From the NCBI GenBank assembly GCA_030220185.1, contig JASPKZ010003419.1, positions 689,501 through 753,500 on the forward strand: DNA of 64,000 nucleotides. Direction: 5' to 3'. The translations under genes and the position numbers were made by a program. Source of the stretch: Diploptera punctata (Eukaryota > Arthropoda > Insecta > Blattodea > Blaberidae). How positions within the stretch are numbered: the first letter of the stretch is position 1; the number at the start of each line of letters is the position of its first letter. The notes beneath the pieces are model-generated. The model was not told the origin of the DNA. It saw only the letters and a program-made list of their open reading frames with translations, and searched no databases. Of the stretch, positions 1-9,179 are shown piece by piece.

Positions 1-118
1 TTCCCTAAATAGAAAACGTTAAACCGAAAATATATAAAACTGTTATTCTCCCAGTTATATTATATGGATGCGAAACATGGACTCTTACTTTAAGGGAGGA
101 AAGGAAGTTACGATTACA
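1..118 (+). pseudogene. LINE-A reverse transcriptase C-terminal fragment, cut by window edge
   Basis: This is the first of about 20 LINE-A pieces. In frame it reads a thumb/C-terminal segment containing KIYKTVILPVILYGCETW followed by TLTLREER. The same block is seen in full at 2541-3499. Similarity stops near base 118, where an unrelated minus-strand LINE remnant begins. Confidence 0.75.
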
Positions 119-134
119 CTGATCGACAAAAATG

Positions 135-507
135 AATTTTTTCTTTCACTTCTTCTTCTTCTTCTTCTTCACGGTTTAGGCTTATTTACTAGCCTGTTCC
201 GGCTCCAAATTTCTGCTCTTTCCATCTTTTCTTTGGTCTTCCCAAACTTCTTCTTCCTCGTGGTGAATAGCTGTATGCTGCTTTTGGTATTCTATTCTCA
301 GTCATCCTTGCCAAGTGTTCTTTCCAGTTTGTTCTGTATTTCACTATTGTTGTGTTTAATTTCTCTACTTTTAGTTGTCTTATTTCTGTGTTATGTTTTT
401 GTCTGTTCTTTGATATCCTGCTATTGGTCTGAGGAATCTCATTTCAGCAGCTTGTATTCTGGCAGATTGTTGTGTTGTCACTGTCCATGTTTCGTATCCG
501 TAAGTTT
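135..507 (-). pseudogene. LINE-D 3' ORF remnant
   Basis: The minus strand reads a decayed RT C-terminal domain with YETWTVTTQQSARIQAAEMR, then frameshifts, and ends with a GRRSLGRPKKRW-like block and a GAAGAA-rich 3' tail. The same family is at 15640-16510 and 59215-59644. The Leu-rich plus-strand reading frame here is an artefact of this antisense. Confidence 0.6.
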
Positions 508-540
508 TTCTTTCACAAGAATAAAAAATATGAGATATTA

Positions 541-1020
541 GAAGTATTTTTCATCCCGAATGTATTTTTCCTATCAGGCAAGAGTTTTCTGTGATATTCC
601 TTTACATTTTTTTATAATGTTTAATAAAATCCATCAAATCTTAACTCATTCTGACTTACATAGAAAGTGGTAGATAGTGATTTTCGGGCATATTTTATGT
701 AAGATCATTTTTTATTTCCATCTGAATCACGTTTAGTTTGAACTAGGTCAGAATCAGAGTTATGAGTTAGGGTCATATCTGCATATACTGGTACAGGGAA
801 CTCTTCATATAAGGTAAAGGTTCCTATGACAGGTCAAAGAAAATGCTAAAATCAATTTTTAAAAAAGTAGCTATCGCAAAAGAACTGTGCCTGATGGAAA
901 AATTCTGACTACATATCTGAATTCAGTATGAAAAACTGCACTAGATTCACTAATCAAATTTCTTGTGAAGATAACCTTGTTGACCAGTGATAATTTGAAA
1001 ATAAAATAGTTAGCATTTTT
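541..1020. other. AT-rich spacer, no recognised feature
   Basis: No coding frame, tRNA-like sequence or family repeat could be identified in these 480 bases. Confidence 0.5.
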
Positions 1021-1800
1021 TTTGGATCAAGAGAAATGAACAGACAGGTGAATGGAGAAGAGTAAATAATAGTGAGCTGCATGGACTTTATAGGAAGCTA
1101 GATATAATAAGAACAGTTAAGTCTCATGTAACACAAATGAGGAATGAAAGAGGGGCATGGAAGCTTTTTGTAGGAAAACCAAGAAAACGCCCAGTTGGTA
1201 GACCAAGAATGAGCTGGGAGAATAATATTAACCACGATTGAAAGCAAAACCCGCATATACAAAACGATAGTTCGAGCAGTTATCGTATATGGAGCAGAAA
1301 CTAGGGCTGATACAACAAAAACTAAACAAATAATAAGCACATGTGAAATGAAGATCTTAAGAACTATTCAGGGGAAAACATTATTTGATAAAATACACAA
1401 CACAGAAATTAGGGGCAAATGTCATATTCAAGACATAACTAAATGTATTATAGATAGACGAAAATATTGGAAGCGTCATATAGAAAGAATGGAAGAAAAC
1501 CAACTTGCAAAAAGAGCTGAAGAAGATAGACCAATGGACGGGAGAAGAACAAGAGGAAGACCAGCCAAGAGATGGATAGGCAGTGAATGTACATCCAATA
1601 CGTCTTCCTCCGAGGAGTGATTTTGGAAATAAACAGGATGAAAATCCTACAAATTAAGTTTAAGAAGAAGAAGAAGATTAGAGGGAACTAGATTATACAG
1701 GGTTTATTGGAAAATATTAGCTCAGGATAGAGATATATGGAGAGCTTATGTCCTCGCGGGAATGAACATACGGGTTCGATACTGTCAGTCAGTTAGTTAC
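1021..1800 (+). pseudogene. LINE-A 3' end, split by a LINE-B insertion
   Basis: Bases 1021-1240 and 1676-1800 are consecutive parts of the LINE-A C-terminal domain (the NEQTGEWRR block, then GKPRKRPVGRPRMSWEN, then the AGMNIRVR end and a short 3' UTR). They are separated by a LINE-B fragment. The junctions carry GATTG on the left and GATTA on the right, consistent with a short target-site duplication. Stops and a small deletion show it is dead. Confidence 0.7.
1241..1675 (+). mobile_element. LINE-B 3' fragment inserted in LINE-A
   Basis: It encodes an RT C-terminal domain: VIVYGAETRADTTKTKQII, then CEMKILRTIQGKTLFDKI, then RGRPAKRWIGS. It ends with a short 3' UTR and a GAAGAA tail. The open part runs from about 1348 to 1620. 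A minus-strand relative, including the GAGGAGTGATTTTGGAAAT 3' UTR, is at 45735-45930. It is 5'-truncated and non-functional. Confidence 0.7.
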
Positions 1801-1805
1801 TTATG

Positions 1806-2035
1806 ATAGAAAAACCCAAGGAGCAACTCCTCCGGGAGAGACTTGAAGCCGCGAGTCCCGAGTCTCAGGATTTTAAGTCTCGTGAAAGAACCTTAAGCCT
1901 GAAAAGAGGTATCTAAGGAAAATTTACCGACTTCTTTCATCCTAGAAATACCTTAGCTGCCTACTAGATGTCTCATTGGGTCGGCATGTTGACTCCATAC
2001 CATTCATTATATCTGTAGGGAAATAAGAGTAACAA
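1806..2035 (+). repeat. SINE-4 body fragment without tRNA head
   Basis: It matches, in direct orientation, the reverse complement of 36561-36850: the AAAAACCCAAGGAGCAA block, then GGACTTGAAGCCGCGAGTC. That second copy retains a tRNA-like head. Confidence 0.55.
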
Positions 2036-2098
2036 AATTAGGTTGGTCTAGTAACTCCTAACAGAGGAGAGGCTATGGCTGAACTCAAAGGGTTGTAA

Positions 2099-2101
<3 letters not shown>

Positions 2102-2147
<46 letters not shown>

Positions 2148-2205
2148 TAGCTAATAGGGTTGTAAAGACAACTATAGGGCCTATATATATATATATATAT
2201 ATATA
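2102..2205. repeat. (TA)n microsatellites
   Basis: Two TA tracts (2102-2147 and 2181-2205) flank CTAGCTAATAGGGTTGTAAAGA. The CTAGCTAATA piece resembles the Helitron 3' terminus at 3536, so a small Helitron end may lie here. Confidence 0.8.
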
Positions 2206-2214
2206 ACATTCCAT

Positions 2215-2535
2215 GTTCCTAGGAACATGTCCCTGTGTTTGAGCCTTTGGCATGGGTTCCCTGAAGTAGTCCCCGCCCGGAGAACCGAATGGGGGACTAT
2301 TTGACCTCCGGAAAATTTTACCCCAGTAGAACCCATGTCCGCATTTCTTGACGGTTGTATTTTTACGGTGAAAGATCGTCACTCTTTCGACCAAGGTACT
2401 TATTTCGTCTGGCTTATCACCTTCGACCAGTCCGGCATGGGTAACCCTATCGGCAGCAATGCTACCGCCGGCATAGCTCTCAGGATCATTTAAGTACACA
2501 AGCCACTCCACCACGACAAGGTAAAGATACCATGG
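2215..2535 (-). repeat. LINE-A-associated 5' region, inverted relative to its 3' part
   Basis: The reverse complement begins TACCTTGTCGTGGTGGAG and continues through GAGAGCTATGCCGGCGG. The same block occurs at 26520-26762 (+), directly followed by LINE-A (+), and at 18193-18500 (-), directly followed by LINE-A (-). Here it sits head-to-head with LINE-A (+), which suggests a 5' inversion during integration. Its open minus-strand frame is not taken as a gene. Confidence 0.6.
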
Positions 2536-3525
2536 AGGCAAACAGTTTTCAGACACTTTTGAAATCCAGAATGGGTTAAAGCAAGGAGATGCACTATCTC
2601 CTCTACTATTTAATTTTGTACTAGAGCATGCCATTAAATCTTTAGAGAATGAGGAAGGCTTACAACTCAATGGTATTAATAAGCTGTTAGTTTATGCTGA
2701 TGATGTAGTACTACTGGCCGATAGCGAGGAGATACTAAAGGCCAACACGCACACACTATTGAGTAACACTAAGAAATTAGGACTGGAAGTAAATATCAGT
2801 AAAACTAAATATATGGTCACACGTAGAAATACATTATATAATGGAAATGGACAGCTAATGACAAATGAGGGAAATTTTGAGGAATTGGCTGAATTCAAAT
2901 ACCTAGGAACAATAATCACAAATAGGAATGAGATGCACAAAGAAATTAAACATAGGCTCAATTCTGGAAATGCAGGCTATTATGCATTGCAGAGACTTTT
3001 GATGTCCCAACTCCTTTCAAAAAACGTTAAGCTGAAAATATATAAAACTATTGTTCTACCAGTTATATTATATGGGTGCGAAACATGGACTCTTACTTTA
3101 AGGGAGGAAAGGAGATTACGAGTATTTGAGAATAAAGTTCTTAGGAAAATTTTTGGACCAAAGAGAGATGAACAGACAGGTGAATGGAGAAGACTACATA
3201 ACAATGAACTACATGGTCTTTATAGGAAGCCAGATATAATAAGAACAGTTAAGTCCCGTAGACTGCGATGGGCAGGACATGTTGCGCGTATGGGGAATGA
3301 AAGACGTGCATGGAAACTTCTTGTAGGAAAGCCAGAAGGAAAACGCCCAGTTGGTAGACCAAAAATGAGGTGGGAGAACAACATTAACTATGATTTGAGG
3401 GAAGTAGATTATACAGGGAATGATTGGAAAGCATTAGCTCAGGATAGGGATGTATGGAGAGCTTATGTCCGTGCGGCCATGAACCTACGGGTTCGATAGT
3501 GCCAGTGAGTAAGTAAGTATATATA
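2536..3525 (+). pseudogene. LINE-A reverse transcriptase, longest well-preserved copy (5'-truncated)
   Basis: An open frame runs from about 2536 to the stop at 3497-3499 without an ATG near its 5' edge. In order it has the RT motif QNGLKQGDALSPLLFNF (about 2569-2620), the catalytic YADD at 2693-2704, KTKYMVTRRN, FKYLGTIITN, the thumb, and a C-terminal domain with RLRWAGHVARM, GKRPVGRPKMRWEN and AAMNLRVR. The N-terminal endonuclease and finger region are absent. The 3' UTR is only about 25 nt (GTGCCAGTGAGTAAGTAAGT) and ends in a TA microsatellite; short 3' UTRs with simple-repeat tails are typical of RTE-type LINEs. Clade assignment is inference. Confidence 0.8.
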
Positions 3526-3800
3526 TATATATATACTAGCTAATAACCGGCGTGCGCTGCTGCGCCTAAATAAATGAAGATTAATGTGCTTTTATGTTTA
3601 GTTGAATAAGCGAAAGGAAAAATAATTATGAATTTATATTTTTAGATACCCCGTGCTGATTACCCTGCATAGCACGGGAATCTACTTATCCCGATCTTCT
3701 TGACATAAATGAGTTGAAATACGAAAATTAATGTGTTTTATTATTATTGATTTCGTACATCTCAATGATGGATAAACCATATTTGAAGAGAAAAGTTATA

Positions 3801-3874
3801 CGCTCAGACCGGGACTTGAACCCGGGACCCTTGGTTCTCTAGACCAAGTGCTCTACCAACTAAGCTACCTGAGC
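3801..3874 (-). tRNA. tRNA-like unit T1 (loop read as anticodon AGA)
   Basis: The cloverleaf is complete: acceptor GCTCAGG/TCTGAGC, D stem GCTC/GAGC (one D-loop base differs from the other copies), T arm CCGGG-TTCAAGT-CCCGG. The anticodon stem is six bp (CTTGGT/ACCAAG) with loop CTAGAGA, giving T33 and anticodon AGA. AGA would mean serine, but there is no long variable arm, so charging as Ser is doubtful. A TTTT terminator follows within ~10 nt. Confidence 0.55.
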
Positions 3875-4175
3875 AAGTACCGATCTAAACGCAAATAGTA
3901 TTTCTCTACATACATTGTAATTCCCGTCCACCAAATGCTATGAAGCCATGCTTCTATCTTGCAAATAGCGGTTCCTTTATTAAGAAGACATATTTGGGAA
4001 TTATACATTACAGCCAGTATGGCTTTTTCCATGTACTGGCTGTAATGTATAATTCCCAAATATGTCTTCTTAATAAAGGAACCGCTATTTGCAAGATAGA
4101 AGCATGGCTTCATAGCATTTGGTGGACGGGAATTACAATGTATGTAGAGAAATATTTGCGTTTAGATCGGTACTT

Positions 4176-4249
4176 GCTCAGGTAGCTCAGTTGGTAGAGC
4201 ACTTGGTCTAGAGAACCAAGGGTCCCGGGTTCAAGTCCCGGTCTGAGCG
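4176..4249 (+). tRNA. tRNA-like unit T2 (loop read as anticodon AGA)
   Basis: Same sequence as T1 apart from D-arm differences, on the other arm of palindrome 1. A box TAGCTCAGTTGG and B box GGTTCAAGTCC are intact. Terminator TTTTT follows at about 4254. Confidence 0.55.
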
Positions 4250-5014
4250 TATAATTTTTCTCCTCAAAAATGTGTTTTATGTTTAGTTAAATAAGTTAGA
4301 GAAATCATTTATATCGTAATTATTTTTAGATACTACGTGCTGTTTACCCGGCGTTGTCCGGGAATCTACTCATCCCGATCTTCTTGGCATAAATGAGCTG
4401 AAAGGCAAAAATGAATGTACTTCTTATGATTAGTTGAATAAGTAAAATGAAAAATAATTATAAAAGTATATCGTAATTATTTTAAGATGTCCCGTGCTGA
4501 TTATCCGGTGTTGCCCGGGAATCTACTTATCTCGATCTTCTTGGCTTAAATGAGCTAAAAGACAAAATTCGTTATTGTGAGTTATCCGTAAAAAAATACC
4601 CGCCATGTGCTGCTATGCTTGCACAGGAATCTACGTACTTGTCTCGATCTTCTTGGCATCAATGAAAGACAAAAATGGTTATTCTGAGTTATTCGTACGA
4701 GATAAACATATGCTGTCGCGGACTTTTTTGTAGATCTTTTTGAGATATTCAATTCTGTGTACATTAATTTTGTGTATTTGTTACGGTTTAGGCAGCGTAA
4801 GCTATTTCAGTGTCCAAAGAGCTACTTTTTTCACGTTTTCAACTACAAAGGGCGATTTTTAAGGGTGTAGGATTTGAGTATCACAATTCTCTTATAGCCT
4901 ATGTTCATCCCAGGAATCTCCTGAACATTTTGTAAAAAGCCCCATCACAATCGGATCAACGGTATGGCCGCGCATAAAGTACGAACAAACAAACATTCAT
5001 TTATATCACCATCA

Positions 5015-6470
5015 TCATCACTCCAGGGATTAGGCAATTGCCCGTTCCGACTTCATAATGCATCAGCCCAACGTCTTCTAGGTCTTCCAACATCACGCCT
5101 TCCTCTTGCTTGATAATTTCTTGCTAACAATGGATATCTCTCCTTACTCATTCCATCCATGTGATCAATCCATTTCTGTCTGTAATTCGTGACTTTATCC
5201 AATAAAGGCTGTACTTTCAATTCTTCTCTTATATCCTCATTTCTTATTCTATCAAGTCTTGTACATCCTTTTAGTTGTCTTAGGAACCTCAGCTCCGCCG
5301 TCTGTATTCTATCCTTCTGTTTTTTCATTGGAGCCCAAGTTTCACATCCATACAACATTGTGGGAACCGCCATAACATTATACTTTTTCATCTTGGTTTC
5401 TTTTCTAATTTTATTTTTGAATGTTCTCTGTATTGTTCCACACACCGTCTGAAATGTATTTATTTTGGAGTCAATATCTCTTTACACATTATAGCCAACA
5501 TCACAGCCCAAATATTTGAAACTAGACACCTGTTCTATACTTTGATTTTCTAAAATAATTTTGGATCTCACTGGATCTCTTCTTCTAAAAGCCATGGTCA
5601 TCGTTTTCCTTACAGAAATCTTTAGATCATATAATTTACATATTTCATTTAATGCATGCATTGATTTCTGTAAGTCGTCATAATTTTTCTGTATTATCAT
5701 TACATCGTCAGCAAATAGAAGATTATTTATGCACACTTTATTATCTATTCTTATTCCTGGATCCACTAAAACTTTCCATTTATTTAAAATATCGTCTATA
5801 TGTATATTAAACAAAGTGGGTGATAAACTACATCCTTGTCGTAATCCAGTATCTGTTTTGATTGTATCTGTTCTTTTCAATCCGGTATCTATAATTATAT
5901 TTGTGTCTTCATATAATTTATTTATTGTTTCAACAAGGCACAGCGGGTATCCTTTCATTCGTAATATTTCCCATAATTTTTGTCTGTTTACTCGATCGAA
6001 GGCCTTATCCAAATCTATAAATCCTATTTGAGTTTCTAAGTTATGTTCTCTTCTCTATTCTATAAGTTGTTTCAGTGTAAAGGCATTGTCTATACATGAC
6101 CTTCCCTTTCGGAATCCACTTTGATTTTAATTTATTATTACTTCTGTTACGTTTCTCAATCTATTATTTATTATTTTCGTATATATCTTGTAGCCAGTAT
6201 TCATTAAGCTAATCCCTCTGTAATTCTCGCAATTTCTCCGGTCTCCTTTTATGAATATATTCTTCACAATTGCTGTTTTCCAAGTGGTTGGAATCTCATA
6301 GGTCTGCCAACATATATTAATTAAATGAAGTATTCGTAGTTTACACAATATTCCACTATATTTGACTAACTCCATATTTATATTATCTAATCCTGTTGCT
6401 TTCCTAATATTAGTGGTTTTCAAAGCCATTTCTAATTCATTTATGTCTATTAAATCAATATGTTCCACTT
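5015..6470 (-). pseudogene. LINE-F reverse transcriptase, 5'-truncated, frameshifted
   Basis: Minus-strand blocks in order: KTTNIRKATGLDNINMELVK and NYRGISLMNTGYKIYTKIIN (6127-6468); DKAFDRVNR, GLRQGCSLSPTLFNIHIDDI and the catalytic LLFADDVMII (5482-6012, FADD near 5703-5720); then YGCETWAPMKKQKDRIQTAE and GRPRRRW (5053-5445). Frameshifts and stops separate the blocks. The endonuclease is missing; the element begins abruptly at the microsatellite near 6475. The 3' tail is a GATGAT-type repeat next to Helitron H1. Confidence 0.8.
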
Positions 6471-6478
6471 TATTTCAT

Positions 6479-6503
6479 AATATATATATATAAGATAGAG
6501 AGG

Positions 6504-6546
<43 letters not shown>
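6479..6546. repeat. (TA)n followed by (GA)n microsatellite
   Basis: About 45 nt of uninterrupted GA repeats end at 6545, roughly 400 bp upstream of the gene 1 TATA box. In insects GA tracts can bind GAGA-type factors; whether this one does is unknown. The long Ser/Leu-rich minus-strand frame across it is an artefact. Confidence 0.9.
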
Positions 6547-6550
<4 letters not shown>

Positions 6551-6949
6551 AAATGAGATATAGACAGGCAGGAATGCACATAGACAGATAGAAAAAGGAG
6601 AGGAAATGTATGAGAAATGAAAACGCAAAGATGTGTAGAAGAGAAGCAATAGAAAAAAGAGAATGGAATAAATAAAGGAATGGGAAAATAGAGAAATAAA
6701 GAAGTAAATAATAAAAAATAAATGCAATGAAAAGTGAATTCACGGTACTTGGTTGATACTGATTGAGGTTAAAGAACGCAAATCTTGTTGTCATTTTGTT
6801 TTCTCGACTGAACTTGATTGTAATGCACTGACATTCACCCGTTTTTTGTGCATCTGAATGTGTACACCCCTGTGGCGGCGATGTCGCGACGTTCACTTGT
6901 TGTGGATACAGGGAGAGAGCAATGTCATGGACACTCGATTGTGAAAATG

Positions 6950-6957
6950 TATAAAAG
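6950..6957 (+). promoter_or_regulatory. TATA box of gene 1
   Basis: TATAAAAG lies about 30 bp upstream of a CA-containing start region at 6979-6982 and 67 bp upstream of the ATG at 7017. The predicted 5' UTR is only about 36 nt. Confidence 0.65.
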
Positions 6958-7016
6958 CCATCGTGAAACCCAAGTGGGCACAATTCAAAACTTTCTGTCA
7001 ATACTTCAAGTGCGCC

Positions 7017-7031
7017 ATGATCACACTACAG
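7017..7031 (+). CDS. Gene 1, first coding exon (5 codons)
   Basis: ATG ATC ACA CTA CAG encodes MITLQ, followed at once by the consensus 5' splice site GTAAGT (7032-7037). The context GCGCC-ATG resembles the CCGCC-ATG of gene 2. Joining to the 3' splice site at 10948-10949 keeps phase 0 and places MITLQ before MFLILQVCSVLA, completing a signal peptide. The intron is 3,918 bp (7032-10949). The exon is inferred, not transcript-supported. The longer plus-strand frame over it (6848-7090) is judged spurious. Confidence 0.7.
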
Positions 7032-7197
7032 GTAAGTCTACGCCATTTAACATTATCTCTTCACACTTTGTCAGTGGCGGCCAGTGTTGAAAAAATAATT
7101 GTTTAACGGAATTATACCTGTGGTTGCCCATGGTCTGGAATTTATGCCAAGAACTCTCCTGGCGCTTCATTATAATTTATCATCCATCATATCATCG

Positions 7198-7539
7198 TCC
7201 CGCTGTGGTCTCGAGGTAGCGTGCTGCCTTGTCACGCAGCGGGCCCGGGTTCGATCCCCGGTCGGGGCAGTTTTTCTGGGTGAGGTTTTTATCGGGGTTT
7301 TTCCTCACCTATAAGACAAATGTCAGGAAACCTTTATGGCCCAAACGGTCCCCGAATTCATATGGCCATCATCATCATCATCGTCATCCCTATCATTATC
7401 ATCATCATCATCCTTCACCGGTGTGGAAAGCAACGGGAAGCTACCACACCTACAATTCCCTAGTAAAGCTGCAAGCATAGCATGAAAATGCTATGATTGC
7501 AGTAAAGGACCTGCCCTCGGGCAGAATTACTATGCATGG
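7198..7539 (+). mobile_element. SINE-1 copy 1 (tRNA-Asp-like head), with target-site duplication
   Basis: The head has a Pol III A box (TGGTCTCGAGGTAGCG) and B box (GGTTCGATCCC). The loop TTGTCAC reads anticodon GTC, and the downstream GGGTTCGATCCCCGGTCGGGG resembles tRNA-Asp. The body contains CCTCACCTATAAGACAAATG, a CAT-rich stretch and CACCGGTGTGGAAAGCAACG, with an ATGG-type end. It is flanked by ATATCATCG at 7189-7197 and 7540-7548. The related element at 25.1 kb has the same site unoccupied. Confidence 0.85.
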
Positions 7540-7555
7540 ATATCATCGTATGTAA

Positions 7556-7646
7556 TGCCACGAGTGATTTCCAAATTATCGATAAATTCACGACTCACGA
7601 AGTGAGGAGTGAATTTATCTAGAGAATTTGGAAATCAAGAGTGGCA
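7556..7646. repeat. Hairpin inside element X
   Basis: GCCACGAGTGATTTCCAAAT pairs with ATTTGGAAATCAAGAGTGGC, and inner parts AAATTCAC/GTGAATTT extend the stem to about 40 bp. The inverted copy at 25.0-25.1 kb keeps it. The copy at 36.4 kb has lost the inner part but keeps the outer stem. Confidence 0.8.
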
Positions 7647-8288
7647 TTTGTTAGGACTATTTCACGAATAAAATTAAGCTGTTTACTCACAAATCATTAT
7701 TTAAATATGGTTATTTTAAAATATTTATATATTTAATGTAAACGGCGATGTTTGAAAACAAATGAGAAACGATTGGTAACGCTTCATTTGCTTCTTTTGG
7801 TTATCACTGCAACCAGATCATACTATTTATTGCCAAAGGAACGCAATATTGTAAGAATGCTCTCTAGTGGAGAAAAAATGAAAACATCAAACTGTATACT
7901 AATTCATTTCTGATGTCCTATGACAACTATATTTTTTGGAATGTTATTACCTGGGAAAAAATACATTTAAGAAAGTGCAGAAAGTGGTTTGATTTATTTT
8001 TTTGGTGGTATAATCAATTGCTACAAATGTTTTATATTAACTCCTGCATGCGGTATGTGCTGACATTCATGCACTATATATACAATCTGGTAGCCGTATT
8101 TCTTAAGGAGTCAGTCACTGCAAAATAATGCTATGACCTATTCAGAATGTTAAAAAGGAGGTGCTTTCTTTATTATGATAAACTTTAGTTGGTAAATTCT
8201 AGGCGAAACGCGACTGTGATTGGTTGTAAATAAAAAATCATTGAAATGTGATTGGTCATTGACCCCCATTTGGGGCATGAGTTAAATA

Positions 8289-8415
8289 GTCAGGGTAACG
8301 TAACTCCGCCTTCCAGGTGCTGCCCCAACCTAAGAAATGGATTACAATTCCAGCAATGCCAGGAGAGAAAGCCAGAAATGTCATAAAAGACAACCAGTTG
8401 GTATTGCAGTAAGTG
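8289..8415 (+). repeat. SINE-2 3' half
   Basis: GTAACGTAACTCCGCCTTCC through AAAAGACAACCAGTTGGTATTGC matches the 3' half of SINE-2 at 46900-47013 and, inverted, 9886-9990. Confidence 0.7.
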
Positions 8416-8656
8416 CTTACACACTAGGGTCCCGAGATTGCGTCTATGACATTAATGTATGATTCGTTGTATAAACTTTGGAAGGAATCTTAAGATATTT
8501 TGTTGCAAGCTGTCATAAATCTCTCTGCTCATTACCAAAATTTATCTTAGTTTTTTTTTTTAATTAAATGCAATATGCCAAGTTTGGTTACGATTAAACA
8601 AAAATTGCGTCTACTAGACTGTAAAGTACACAAACACTAATATATATATATATATA

Positions 8657-9152
8657 TCTTAATATATAAAAATTTCGTGTCACGTTGTTTGTCCGCGATG
8701 GAATCCTAAACTACTGAACCGATTTTAATAAAATTTTGTACACTGTGTGCAGTTTGATCCAACTTGAGACTTAGGGTAGTTTATAACTAAATTTATGGTC
8801 TCATTATTTTTTATTTCAAATTATTTGTTTATTATTTAACAAAGTTTTATAATTATCTGTGAGTTCCATACGATTCTAACAGATGGCGGTGTAAGGTAAT
8901 TTGGTAAGGTAATTGGTTTATTATTTAATAAAGAGAGATCCAGATGGCTGTGTTTTTTGTTGCAACCGCGAATTTCAATTCAATTACAAATATTGATTAT
9001 TTCATAATTTAAGTGTGTTCAGTGTTTATTTTATTTTCAATATTATTAATTTCGTGTGTTAGTATTAGTTTTAAGTAATCTGGCTGAAAGACAGCAACTT
9101 AATTTAAATTTTTAACGTATACCTTAGCCACAGCAACGCGTGGCCGGGACTT
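8657..9152 (+). mobile_element. Non-autonomous Helitron H2 in gene 1 intron
   Basis: It starts TCTTAATATATAAAAATTTC after a TA tract, has the block GATGGAATCCTAAACTACTG, and ends with the Helitron-type GC hairpin GCCACAGCAACGCGTGGCCG. The final CTAG is not recognisable, so the 3' terminus is mutated or truncated. It encodes no protein. Confidence 0.55.
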
Positions 9153-9179
9153 TTAATATCTATGTATATATATAATTTT

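Larger units (their letters stand above)
3781..4270. repeat. Palindrome 1: near-perfect inverted repeat with outward-facing tRNA-like units
   Basis: Arms of about 235 bp (about 3781-4019 and 4033-4270) are reverse complements with few mismatches, around a ~13-nt centre near 4020-4032. Each arm carries at its outer side a 74-nt tRNA-like unit transcribed outward. Both arms lie inside Helitron H1. Confidence 0.9.
3536..5008 (-). mobile_element. Non-autonomous Helitron H1 carrying palindrome 1
   Basis: On the minus strand the 3' end has a GC-rich hairpin (GGCGCAGCAGCGCACGCCGG) shortly before CTAG at 3536-3539, next to a TA tract. The 5' end near 5008 has the TGTTTGTTTGTTCG block and GGCCATACCGTTGATCCGAT, shared with 29145-29262 and 41715-42050. 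No Rep/helicase is encoded. A subunit around CCCGTGCTGATTA...GATCTTCTTGGC recurs at about 3693, 4377, 4534 and 4646. Confidence 0.65.
7044..8288 (+). mobile_element. Element X copy 1 in gene 1 intron, interrupted by SINE-1
   Basis: Without SINE-1 this ~0.9-kb sequence matches, in reverse complement, 24400-25272 in the gene 2 intron, and in part 36436-37095. Both ends contain an ATTTAAC-like sequence (CCATTTAAC on the left, GTTAAATAG on the right), a possible weak terminal inverted repeat. It holds a strong hairpin at 7556-7646. It has no coding capacity. Part of it (about 7105-7190) resembles SINE-2, so the element may be composite. Confidence 0.65.

Noticed and set aside
68..541. 157-codon Leu/Ser-rich frame
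   Set aside because: Antisense of a LINE-D remnant; hydrophobicity comes from complementing a GAA-rich tail.
2038..2670. 210-codon minus-strand frame
   Set aside because: Runs through a TA microsatellite and the LINE-A 5' block; the frame contains IYIYIY from the repeat.
3865..4185. Paired 81-82-codon frames on both strands (also at 20.6-21.4 kb)
   Set aside because: Identical frames on both strands are a direct consequence of the palindrome; no coding signal.
3801..4249. Interpretation as tRNA-Arg (TCT)
   Set aside because: TCT is present next to the loop but only AGA fits T33, purine 37 and stem pairing.
6450..7001. 183-codon minus-strand frame with Ser-Leu repeats
   Set aside because: Translation of the (GA)n tract and of the gene 1 promoter antisense.
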